This document shows, in pieces, positions 22,771 to 33,522 of a DNA stretch of 64,000 nucleotides. Both the position numbers and the translations under genes were made by a program. Source of the DNA: Rhizaria sp. SCN 62-66 (lineage: Eukaryota > Rhizaria, unplaced); the NCBI GenBank assembly GCA_001724265.1, contig MEDY01000318.1:1-64000 (forward strand). The letters are read 5' to 3'. The notes under the pieces are model-generated. The model saw only the letters and a program-made list of their open reading frames with translations. It searched no databases and was not told the DNA's origin. Positions within the stretch are counted from its first letter, which is position 1, and the number at the start of each line of letters is the position of its first letter.

Positions 22771-23594
22771 GCGCGCTATATATATATGTATAACATATAC
22801 TCATAACGTCTTGATCCTTGCGTGAATCACGCTCCTGTGATGCTATGTGTGCAGGTGCGTTGAAACGCAACGCACGTCGCATTTTCACTGTTTATGAAGC
22901 ATCAAAAGTGTTGTATGCGTGGGGAGAACTGTGCCGGGAAGTCGCGGTATAGTGGCTCTGGTGTGGCTCTTTGTTGTATAAACAACAAGGATATGTTCAA
23001 TTGCACAGGGCCACTGTAATCGAATACAAAGTTACAATTTTCAACGTCACTGGGCGCCAGTTTCATGTTTGTAAGATCATAACACGCAGCATATGACACT
23101 CATGCAAAATCTACTGATATTTTCATCATCATTTGTATTTTATGTTTTATTTATTGTGATTTTTTACTCATTATATACTCAATTTGAGCTCCTTGTGTTG
23201 ATTCGAAGTATTTACATCGCACACTCGAGATTTTAACTGAAAGGTGCCATTTGGCAAACAAGATACAGCTAAAGAAGTCACTAAACATCTTTGCTTTTGT
23301 ACCTCAATGAAAGCTTGGAGTCTCTTGGACTTGGAAGATGATGCTTAACTCCTCTACCGCAGTTATGCGCATATGCTGGACGAAACAGCAACAAACGAGA
23401 GCATCGAAACGTGCAATTCTATGACATAAATCCTTACAAATTAACCCACAGCGCATGAAAAAATAGATTCAGTACTTAATACTTCTATATGTGTATTATA
23501 TGTCCATTAACCACATCAACAACACATGGTTACATCAAAACCCTCATCCTAACAACAAGTCAGCACAAACTTCGTTCCAGCAGTTTTTGTTTTC
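22771..23594. other. Intergenic between convergent genes
   Basis: About 820 AT-rich bases, including a short TATATATA run just after the lectin stop. No coding or RNA feature seen. Confidence 0.5.
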
Positions 23595-26130
23595 TTACTT
23601 CTGCTGCTGCTGCGCCTGCTGCTGCTTGGCCTGATAGTCGGCCACCCACTGGCGGAACATCCCCTGCGCCGCGGCCATCACCCTGGGATCCGCGCCGGCA
23701 GCGCCAGGCATCAACACGCCCGCAGGCGCGGCGCCGCCGGCCATGGCGGACGTCGACCACGACATCGCGTTTGCCTGCGCGGCGGCCTGGGCGGCTGCGA
23801 ACTCGGCCGCGGCGGAGGCGGTGGGGTTCAGCCGGCCCAGCGGACCGCGCTGCGCGTCAGTGAACGTGCCCGGCAGCGGGGCCGTGGCGGCAGAGACAAC
23901 CACAGGCACGGACGCGAAGCCGACAGGGGCGGCAGCACCGGTGCGTGGAGGCTCCGGGATCGCCTTGGTGACGTTGTTGGCGAGTGCGGTGGCTGCCGGC
24001 ATGGCAGCGGCGGCAGAGGCGGCACCTTGCGCGGCCTGAGCGGCGGCGAGCGCGGCTTGACTTTCCGCGGACGGGGGGTTAAGCCGCCCCATCGGCCCAC
24101 GGTCGGCGCCAGGGGTGAAGGCGGTCACGGCGGTGGGGGCCGGGGCAACGGGCGCGGGGACGGAAGTCAAGCCGCCCAGAAGAGGAGCAAGAGAGGGGAG
24201 AGCGATGGGGGCAGCAGCACCAGAGGCCGTCGGCGCAACGGGAGCAGAAGCGGCCACAGCGGTCGCAATCGACTCCTGATTAAAAAAAGCAAAGTCAAAC
24301 CCAATTTCAATGAATTAAGAGCATACATGTAAGGTTATTGCTGCAAAAACCAATAAAAATATAACCTACATGAATCGTTATCACATTAATTCACTTTTGG
24401 GTTTCTAGCAGTTGATATGCGTGAGGTATTGTTGAACAATGTGGTTTTGTGATTTCGATATTTTGTTACGCGTACCTGAAGGCGACCCATAGGCCCACGG
24501 TTGCCACCGGAGAACGGCGAACTGGTGCCCAGCACAGCGTCGAGGTTCACGGCCACGGGAGCGGGGGCCGCGACAGAGGCGAAGCCCGCACTGGCGTTAA
24601 CGGGGCCAGCAGCGAGGGAACTGGGAGGAGGGGGGAAAAGCGAGCGCAGAGACGCAGACAGCGCAGCCTACATTGACACACGCGGACACAATACAACAAA
24701 GAAACAGTAGCCCAGCACAGATGTAGCAGAAACAGACCATGGAGTGACACAAAAAAGCAAATCGGGAAATGAATACAGTGATATTGTGAGCATTTTCCAA
24801 TAAAGTGTTCCAATAACAGAGCCAGAAACACAATTAAATAGCGGAAAATTCAGTCTAAAAGCAAATAAACCGGTAATTATAGCAAGTTTATAGTCAAATA
24901 AAGCGATATAACTCGGTTTTGTAGGGGGGGCTTGGGACGTACCTGAGCAGCAGCGGCCTCAGCAGCAGCGGACGCCTGGGGGTTAAGCCGTCCCATCGGT
25001 CCGCGGTCAGCTCCCGGAGCAAACGCGGTCACGGCCGCGGGGGCCGGGACAGCGACGGGAGCGGATGCGAGACCCGAGAGCAGGGGAGCCAGGGACGGGA
25101 GCGCGATGGGGGCAGCGGCGCCTGACGCGGTGGAAGCAACGGCCGGCGCAGCCGCAGCACCCTGGGGAGGAACCTACGAAGAACGATAGAATAAACGCAA
25201 AATAAAACAAAAGTGGTTGATACATGTGAGAGTTATACAAATGTACATTTTTGACGAGTTTTGTTAAAATAAGAGTGCATATATGTCTTCAAAAGTGAGA
25301 ATCAGTGGTTTAGGGCTCGGGCGTACCTGAAGACGGCCCATGGGACCACGCTCACCGCCCGAAAACGGCGACGCAGTGCCCAGCACAGCGTCAAGATTCA
25401 CCGCAGCAGGAGCCGGAGCCGCGACTGATGCGAACCCACCGGTGGCGCCGATCGCGACAGGAGCAGCAGCACCAGAGCCGAGAACTAGCGGGGTCGTCAC
25501 CGGAGCAGCGGCGGCAGATGCAGCGTTCGCGACCATGCGGCCAACAGGTCCACGGTCAAGCGTGTCGAGATCGCGGACAGGCTCAGTGGGCACGCTCACG
25601 GGGACAGACGCGAAGCCACCGCCGCCGTTGACCGCGGCGCCGGGGTACGGCGCCGAGAGAGCGGGCTGACCGGGAACCACGAGGTTGGGCATCGGGGACG
25701 CGCGGGCGTCGGCGATTGCCTGCTGGAGAGCGGCAATTTCGCGGGCAAGGTGCTGCATGCCGTTGGACATCGTGGTCACGGCGGCAGCGCTGCTCTTGTC
25801 GGCGACTTCGGCCGCCAGAGACTGCGCGAGACCGGCTGCTGAGACAGTCGCGACAGCAGTAGTGGAGCCCGAGGCAGTCGCAGGAGTATCCTCAGAGTCG
25901 AGGTCAGCGTCAAGGTCCTGGGTCTGGCTCTCGGCAAGGGAGAGGAACGATGCGCTCTGCTTCGCGGGGGCATGCTCCTCAGCGGCGGGGAGCGGGGGCA
26001 AGGCGTCGGCGAGAGAGGGGAGATCCATGACCTCGCTCTCGAGCCTGAGCCCGACGAGCCGTACCTGTGCCGCCGCGAAGTGGGCGGACAGGCACGACAG
26101 CACCGTCACAAGAAGAACTAAACGAAGCAT
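23595..26130 (-). CDS. Secreted alanine/proline-rich protein with six RGPMGRL-type repeats
   Basis: Not a family I recognise. Exons 25327-26130, 24943-25173, 24476-24667, 23595-24275, all joined in phase 0; 635 residues, TAA stop. Signal peptide residues 1-21 (RLVLLVTVLSCLSAHFAAA). The rest is low-complexity and alternates two modules. One reads GFASV...VNLDAVLGT.SPFSGG and ends RGPMGRLQ. The other reads APIALPSLAPLL...AVTAF.PGAD and ends RGPMGRLN. Six RGPxGR motifs are present (RGPVGRM, RGPMGRL four times, RGPLGRL). Exon 1 end plus exon 2, and exon 3 plus exon 4, look like copies of one two-exon unit. The C-terminus is glutamine-rich. The start was chosen at the ATG heading the signal peptide; a longer frame upstream is less likely. 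Function unknown; a wall, matrix or peptide-precursor role is speculation. Confidence 0.7.
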
Positions 26131-26708
26131 TGCGGCTCCTATAGTCCTTCTCACTTGTGAGGTGGAAAAGCAGGAGCAGGGTGGGGCAGGCAGGGGCGGG
26201 GAAGGGAAGCGAGCAGAGGTGAGTTGGTGAGTGCAAGAGACGACACAGATTGAGCTACTTGAAAGTATAGATAGCGTCAAAAGAGAGTGTCTTCACAACA
26301 CGTTATTATCCATATCTGTTCATATTCATAACAATTTTCAAAAGTTATCTTCACGCTGTTAGTCGTTCACTGACCCCTCGACAAGTTGATCCCACTCCTC
26401 CTTTCTGGAGTTGGTAGCACGCCGATTTTTTCGGAACCATGACTAACCGACGGAAAACGCAAACAGGACGATATAGCAAGCCAGACCACAGCAGTTTTAG
26501 AAATATCTTTGTATGGCAGTTAGTAATACAACAGTCGACACGTCTTATAATAAATTCATTTCCTTTAACGCAGCCACCTTTCACCACAAAATATGATCCA
26601 AAACCGAAACCACCGGCCAGATTTGACTCAAACTCTTCTTGCTTGACTTTGATGTCATGTTGACCTTATCATTCCTTTCTTCCTCTTCTCATAAACTGCT
26701 TCTACAGC
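26131..26708. promoter_or_regulatory. Intergenic: SEC24 3' side and promoter of the RGPMGRL gene
   Basis: About 580 bases between two minus-strand genes. The ~150 bases next to the start codon are pyrimidine-rich on the coding strand. No defined element. Confidence 0.35.
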
Positions 26709-29700
26709 TCAGCCACGAACAATGTGCGAGGCGAGGTGCTGCAGCGACAATCCGCCAACAGCATCTTCGACAAGTGCGTTCTTGAACCAGGCGTCCTCGG
26801 GCTCATCCTCCTTGACAATATGCACCTGTAAACAAGCAATAACAAAAAAAGAAGAAGAATTAAACGTGAGATTTGAAGCACATAATAAGCTCAATCGAAG
26901 CAGAAAGCAATGAGAAAGATACCAAATCAAACATATCACACATAATGTGGAGCTAAATGCGAGACTTGTGGAATTTGGGGCGTACCTCCTGGTAGTAGGG
27001 CGAAAGCCGGCGCAGATAGTCAATCAGTGCGCGCAACCGTGCCGCGTGCGAGCGCGTGTCCTCCGCGGGCGGCGCACGCAGGCGGAGCACCTTGCCGGGG
27101 TACGCCGAGACGTCCGTCATGCCGAAAAGATCGTTGAGAATTGCAGGATTCACAGCGCGACCGATACGGAGGATGAAATCGATGCCGTTGTCGACCAAAT
27201 ACACGCCCTCAGGGGAAATGTGCTCGATCGACAGTCCAACCTCGGCCGGCAGCAACAGCTCGCCCGCGTTGGCGGCCGAGTCAGTGGACGTGTTGGCAGC
27301 GGCGGAGGCGGAGGAGATGACGCATTCGTCACCGGCGAACGCGTGGATGGGCAGAACACGTGGGCGCGCGTATGACTCGAGCTCGACGAGACCCATCGCC
27401 ATGACCTTGTACAGCGCCGCGCAACGGGGGTCTGGCCGGGACAGGTCCTACAGTGAATGCGACGGAAAAACAAAGCCAAACGAAGATATCAGCATGAGGC
27501 AACATCAAATACCGGTAGAAATATAGAAAATACATCACATTGGAGAATATATCTGCATGGAGGTGGTATTATCAAGATAGATAGAGTGAAAGACGTACTT
27601 GGCGGAAGGCATCGGACTTGAGCATACCAAGCAGCATGACCGACAGCGGCCCCAGAGTGCCATAATCATACGTATTCGCATTGCCGACCATCGTCCGATA
27701 TGCACGGAGGATGTTCACGACGCGGTGCAACAGCTGTGTGCGTGCCTTGACGACACCGAGAGCCAGCGCGTTGGCGACAGCCTGCTTGGACATGAGGTTC
27801 ATCGCCGCGTTGACGTTGGTCGCGTCCATCAAAGCTTTGACGGAGTGGATAACGGGCAGAGGGATGGTCAGAACGCGGATGCGACGCTCGCCGAACGCGG
27901 ACGTGTACAGAACACCAGCCTATATATCAATCGAGCCATTATTACAACATAATGAGACCAGAGATGAGTGGAGACAGTGAAATGAGAAGATCACAGAAAA
28001 AGTAGATATTGCGAGATATCATGACATTGCAATGAAACAAAAACATTAAATGAAGCTAGAAAATAAACAATTTTCTTTAGAGGTCGTAGGAATATAGAAA
28101 CGCGGATATTAAAAACGACGTACCTGGACGTAGGAAGCGCGGAAAGGCAGATCCGTATCATCGACACCGAGCTCCAGCGTCAGCGAATGGTCGCACGACA
28201 CGTGCGGCAACACGATGAGGTCGTTCGAGCGGAGCGAAAAGTTGCCATAGATGTCCGCGATCGCGACAAAACGGCTGGCGCGGACGCGGATGACGGTCTC
28301 CCAGCAAGAGGGGCGCTGCAGAGAGCGTTCGAGAGTTTTCGCCAATTTGACCGGCGCCGTGGGGGGGATGAAGTGCATCTCACCACCCGTGTAGATCGGG
28401 AGATCGTTCAGCGAGGACACGTCAGTGTACGTTTGCCCGGCCGATAAGTACACATCCACGCAGATCTGGGCGCGGGAGAAAGTCAGCGCGAGCCACTTGT
28501 ACCATGGGATCTGCGACCGGTACAAGGGAAGCTCGTCGTCAGCTGTCTTCCGGACAGTCGTCGTTTCGCGGTTGACCAGGCGGCCGGGCGGAAGCGTCGG
28601 CAGGCCTGAGAGGAACGAGACGATCTTTCCGCCGTATGTTGCCACGATCTTGGCCGCGACGCAAAGGGCGGCTCCGTACGCAGTCTCCATGTCTGCCGTG
28701 ACGCCGCTCGAGTGCATCGTCGGCAGCTCTTGCAAGAGGCACCGCGTGGCGTCGCGGCACGCGTCGAGCGAGACGCAGAGCCCGTCGGGCACCGGCAGCC
28801 TCGCCCCCGCCAGGAGCTGGGCGAGCGTCGGCGTCACGGGCTTCGCCCCCGCGCTGCCGCCCGCAGCGGCGGAGCCGGGGGCGGGGGGGGCAGGCTCCTT
28901 GAGGTGGAAGTCGTCAGTGTTGGCGATGACGTGCATGTGCGGGTACGCGGCGCCGGGCTGCATCTCGTACACGTGGACGGCGCTGTCGAAGGTCACGAAC
29001 GCGACGCGGGCGCGCTTGCTCTCACGGCCGTACAGCGAGTCCAGGCTCTCATTGATCGTCTTCGCGATGACGGCGAGAGTGCCCGAGCGCTGCGCACCCG
29101 CGGAGACGTCGATGACAAAGACGTACGTCGGAGGCATCGGAGGCCGGTTCTTGGCGGCGAAGTAGTCCTCGGGAGCGTCGACCTCGTACGCACCAGTCAC
29201 GAGCTCCGGCCGCGCCGCGAGGTCCGTCCGCACGCCGTTGGCGTCCAAGGGGGCAAAGTAAGTACTCGGGACTTCGTTGTTGCGTCCGCAGAAGTTACAC
29301 CGCCACGAAGCGCCGCCGTCGACGAACGTGACGTACGGGTTGATGTAGGCGCGGCAGCTCGTCGTGTTGCAGCGGATCACCGTGCCGCCGTAATTAACGA
29401 CGGGCAGCGGCCCCGCGCCGGGCGGCGGCTTGGCGAACGGCCGGACGACGAGGCCGAACGGAAGCTGGGAGCGGGCCTTGAGCGTCGCGTTGCCGGGGGC
29501 CGCGTTGACCGTGGCACACATGTACTTCGGGTGGCACGGGGACGCGTACGAGGGCAGGGGGGGCTCGTTGCAGGCTGGCGCGGTGGTGGGCAGCGGGCCG
29601 GCCAGGTCCTGCGGCCCTTGCGGCTGCATGGGGGGAAACTGCTGTTGCTGCGGCTGCTGCGGCTGTTGAGGTTGGCCGCCCATAGTGGGAGGTGGGGGAA

Positions 29701-30663
29701 AGCCGGGGCGGGCGGCGGGGGCGCCAGGGAGCGACTGCGCCGAGAAAGGGTTCGGCGCATTCAAACCAGGAGCAGCGGCAGCAGCGGCAGCGGCGGGGGC
29801 GGCGGGCATGCCCGGCATCGGGGGCATAACGTTGGCTGACGCGGGCATCGGGGGAAACGCGTTGCCGGCGGGGGCGGAGGCGGCTGAGGGGGCAGGAGCG
29901 AATGCGTTGAGGTTAGGCATCTGCGGCATGCCAGGAAGCTGAGAGGTGGCGGCCGGGGCGGCCGGGGGGGCGGCAAAAGGGTTAGCTCCAGCTGCGGGGG
30001 CGGGAGCGGCGAACGGGTTAGCAGCGGCAGCGGCAGCAGGGGCGGTGGCGGCAGCGGGTGCGGCAATAGGGGCGGGGGCAGCGAAGGGGGCTGGGGAGGG
30101 GCTGGGGCGGCGAAAGGGGCTGGGGCGGCTCCAAACGGCGCTGGGGCAGCGGCAAAGGGGGCCGGGGCAGCGAAGGGCTTCGGAGCGGCGGGGAGAGCGA
30201 AGGCGTTGGCAGGAGCGCCGAAAGGATTCGCAGCAGCAGCAGCAGCAGCAGGAGCAGCAGGAGCGGCGGGGGCGGGGGCTGCGAAGGGGGCGGCTGGGGC
30301 CGCGAACGCGCTAGGGGCAGAGGGAGCGCCGAAGGGGTTGGGTGCGGCGCCAAAGGGGGCCGGGGCCGCGAAAGGAGCGGGGGCAGCGCCGAAAGGAGCA
30401 GGAGCAGCGGCGGCAGCGGGGGCGGGGGCGCCGGGAAAAGCGCCGAAAGGGTTGCTGGCGGCAGGGGCGGGGGCAGCAGCGACAGGCGCGGCGAAAGGGA
30501 CAGCAGGAGCAGCAGCGGCAGCGCCGGGAAAAGGCGCGGCAAAGGGGTTAGGCGCGGCGGGGAAAGCGCCAGGAGCAGCACCGGGGACGGCGGCCGGGGG
30601 CGCGAAGGTCGCGAACGGGTTGCCCATGGCGCCGGGCGGGGGGACTCCGCCGATGCCAGACAT
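26709..30663 (-). CDS. SEC24: COPII coat subunit SEC24
   Basis: Cargo-binding subunit of the COPII inner coat, acting at ER exit sites with SEC23. Exons 28124-30663, 27599-27919, 26986-27447, 26709-26825; introns phase 0; about 1145 residues, TGA stop. Residues 1 to ~300 are a disordered tract of NPFG and APAPFGAAP repeats. The SEC23/24 zinc finger follows (two CxxC-type pairs, including CNFCGRNNEVP), then the trunk domain (PPTYVFVIDVSAGAQRSG), the beta-sandwich with DLPIYTGGEMHFI, the helical domain (GERRIRVLTIPLP) and the gelsolin-like end (FGMTDVSAYPGKVLRL). The frame breaks once between 30088 and 30115: one base appears to be missing in a run of G, since exon 1 is 2540 bases and both flanks keep the same repeat peptide. 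The N-terminal tract is therefore interrupted as sequenced. Confidence 0.93.
30088..30115 (-). other. Apparent single-base frameshift in SEC24
   Basis: Upstream of this point the PFAAPAP repeat is read in one frame, and downstream the same repeat continues in the next. A single extra base around 30097-30101, within a G-rich run, would restore the frame. Sequencing or assembly error is the simplest reason; a real allele defect or programmed frameshifting is less likely. Confidence 0.8.
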
Positions 30664-31329
30664 CTGCGGCAGCGAAGCAAGTGATGTAAGGGATTAATTT
30701 AGGATAGAAAGATATATAATAAACGGGGATGTCTAAAAATAGTGGGTGATTGACGGAGTAGTGATGTTGTGTTGTGGGACAGAGAAGAAGTGGTACGTGG
30801 GAGATTCGGGGTGTTGGGCAACGTCTTAGAGCGGATAAGAGACCAGATTTTGGGAAGATCTCGAACTCTGTTTGAAAACAAAAGATGAAGAATAAATAGA
30901 ACGCACACCGCTCTACCTGCTTATACCAAGACCAGGGATAAAGACGCGGTGTGCAGCGCATAACAGGACGAACGAGATCGGGGTCACGCCAGGTCCAGAG
31001 CAGACTGATGACCGAGCAGCAGGCAAAAACAATTTTTCGGAACCGCGCGAGTTTACCTGCCGAATCAGTCCTTCATGTTTCACGTACAACAACTCCGTTG
31101 TCGTATAATGACCGATATTATCGATTTTACAAGTTCTTAGGGAAATAACCCATGCCTGTCTATTGCTGACTTTATTAATATGTCTTGCCGCGTTTGTTGT
31201 GGGCGCCACTGCTACCTCCGGATTAGCACATTTCCGCTTGCCACCAACGTGCTCACTTCACAATCTTCCCAACTTACACAGCATCTTATCACTCTCTTTT
31301 TTTTTCTTCCCCGACAACCCAGAGTCTCC
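30664..31329. promoter_or_regulatory. Divergent intergenic region, SEC24 and kynureninase
   Basis: About 665 bases containing both promoters. Immediately upstream of the SEC24 ATG the sequence reads GCCGCAG, so a 5' leader intron ending there is possible. A pyrimidine-rich stretch precedes the kynureninase start. Nothing else recognised. Confidence 0.35.
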
Positions 31330-33267
31330 ATGGCGACCGCGTACGACGCTTCCGAGGTTCTCGCGACGCTTCTCACCAAGGTCACGACCGCGCCCCAGGT
31401 TAACTCCACCGCCGCCGACGGCAGCCGCAAAGAGTACTTGACTTCTCAAGCTGTTGCGACTATGCTCGACGAAGCTGACCCGCTTAAGAGGTTCCGCGGC
31501 GACTTCCACATCCCTCCCCGTGACCTTACTACCCCCAAGCCTGACAACACCACCGCTGATAACAACAACAATAACAACAACGCTGGCGCTGCCGCTTGCG
31601 CTGCTTCTGCTGATGATGCCAGTGCGGACTGCGTTTACCTCTGTGGCAACTCTCTCGGTCTCCAACCCCGCAACACGGAGCGCTATCTGGTTGAGGAGCT
31701 CAGCAAGTGGCGCACTATGGGCGTCGAGGTACGCCCACCACACAAAAATCCTAATAGCATATCTCACAACCTTAGCAAATCAAACTCTACAACGTCACGT
31801 GTGCACTTGCCTATTACATTATATTTAAACATTCATCTTACGACTTTGTGATATACCTTGTCAAATTTCTTATTTTGTGGCTTTATTTCAGGGTCATTTC
31901 CGCGGCTCCCGTCCCTGGGCGACCGTGGACGAGCTTGTCACCGGTCACTCTGCCGCCATCGTGGGCGCCGCCTCTTCCGACGAAGTTGCCGTCATGAACT
32001 CTCTCTCAGCCAACCTGCACTTGCTGCTGACGTCCTTCTACCGTCCCACTGCGGCTAAACATAAAATCCTCATCGAGCATGGTGCGTTCTGCAGTGACTA
32101 CCACGTTGTCAAGTCGCAAATCCAACTCCACGGTTACAACCCTGACACGGCATTGCTCACAGTCACCCCCCGTGCTGGGGAGACGTTTGTGCGCACAGAG
32201 GACGTGCTGCTGTTTCTGGAGACGCATGGCAGTGAGATCGCAACGGTTCTGCTTCCCGGCGTCCAGTTCTACACCGGCCAGGTACGCTTTTTAATGCTTT
32301 TTTAAAACATATATTAAAGTATATTATTTGATATAATATGCTAAAATATATCTTTATTGATCAAAATCATTGGACTTTGTGCTTATCTTCAACTATGACG
32401 CATTTCGTGTTCTTCTTTCTCTTCGTACTTCGATATCACAAATAGGCGTTCGACATCAAGACCATCACGGCCGCTGCCCACGCCCAGGGCGCTCTGGTGG
32501 GCTGGGACTTGGCCCACGCCGCCGGCAACCTTGAACTCCGTCTCCACGACTGGAACGTTGATTTCGCAGTCTGGTGTAGCTACAAGTACCTCAACTCTGG
32601 CCCCGGGTCCATTGCGGGCGCGTTTGTCCACGAGAAGCACCACGATACTCCGCCCCGCGAGCTGCCGCGTCTCGCCGGCTGGTGGGGGCAAGAGCTTAAG
32701 GACCGCTTCGGCATGTCCCCCGAGTGGGTGCCGAAGCGTGGCGCTCAGTCATGGCAGCTCTCCAACCCGCCCGTTGTCGCTGTGGTCTGTCTCCAGGCCG
32801 CGTTGGAGGTCCACGTCCGCGCCACGCAATCCGAGCTCCGCGAGAAGTCACGCCGCCTCACGGCGTACCTCGAGGCGCTGCTGAGCACTGAATGCGGTGT
32901 CTGGAGCAGTGAAGACAGCGCGGACTCGGACCCCAACGCCGCCGCTGCGTCCGCGTTTGACCTCACGGCAGTCATTTCTCCCGGCTACGATCAGGGCGAG
33001 AGTGAGCTTGCGCGGGCCAATCTCGCTCCGGGAGCGCCCGTGCGGATCCGCCAACTCACCCCGCGCAACCGTGAGCAGCGCGGATGCCAGATCTCGCTGC
33101 TCTTTTCGGTCCCCGTCAAGCCTATCGCGGATGCACTGGTGGCCGAAGGCATCGTGTGTGATGAGCGGAAGCCGAATGTGCTGCGTGTTTCGCCCACACC
33201 GCTGTATAACTCGTACTCGGATGTGCTGCGGTTTGTGCGCGCGCTGAAGCGGATTATCCGGGCGTGA
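31330..33267 (+). CDS. KYNU: Kynureninase
   Basis: PLP-dependent hydrolase that cleaves kynurenine or 3-hydroxykynurenine to anthranilate or 3-hydroxyanthranilate plus alanine, in tryptophan breakdown and de novo NAD synthesis. Exons 31330-31728, 31892-32281, 32446-33267 (phase 0 introns, GTACGC 5' sites), 536 residues, TGA stop. Family landmarks are YLCGNSLGLQPR, GHFRGSRPW, SSDEVAVMNSLSANLHLLL, LVGWDLAHAAGN and WCSYKYLNSGPGS, with Lys310 as the expected PLP lysine. A polyasparagine/alanine insertion (residues ~78-97) precedes YLCGNSLGL and is probably a surface loop; without it the length is close to the usual ~460-500. Location is presumably cytosolic, since no targeting signal is visible. 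Confidence 0.96.
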
Positions 33268-33522
33268 GTGGAAAAACACTCACTTTCACCTCTGTGACAC
33301 TGATGTCCATGTAACGATTTAGCGAGAGAGAATGCTCATGCTTTTATCGCATTGTGGAGAGGGCCAATGTGCGTTTGCATTAGTGATCCTATTTAAAACA
33401 ATCAATAGACAATTGTAACGATTTTAACGAGAAAGGAATTAGTCTATGTATTGATGTTAGATGCTATTTAATGTTATGATAAGGTAACCGTCAGTTTTGA
33501 TGTTGGGAAATCTATGTTTGGT

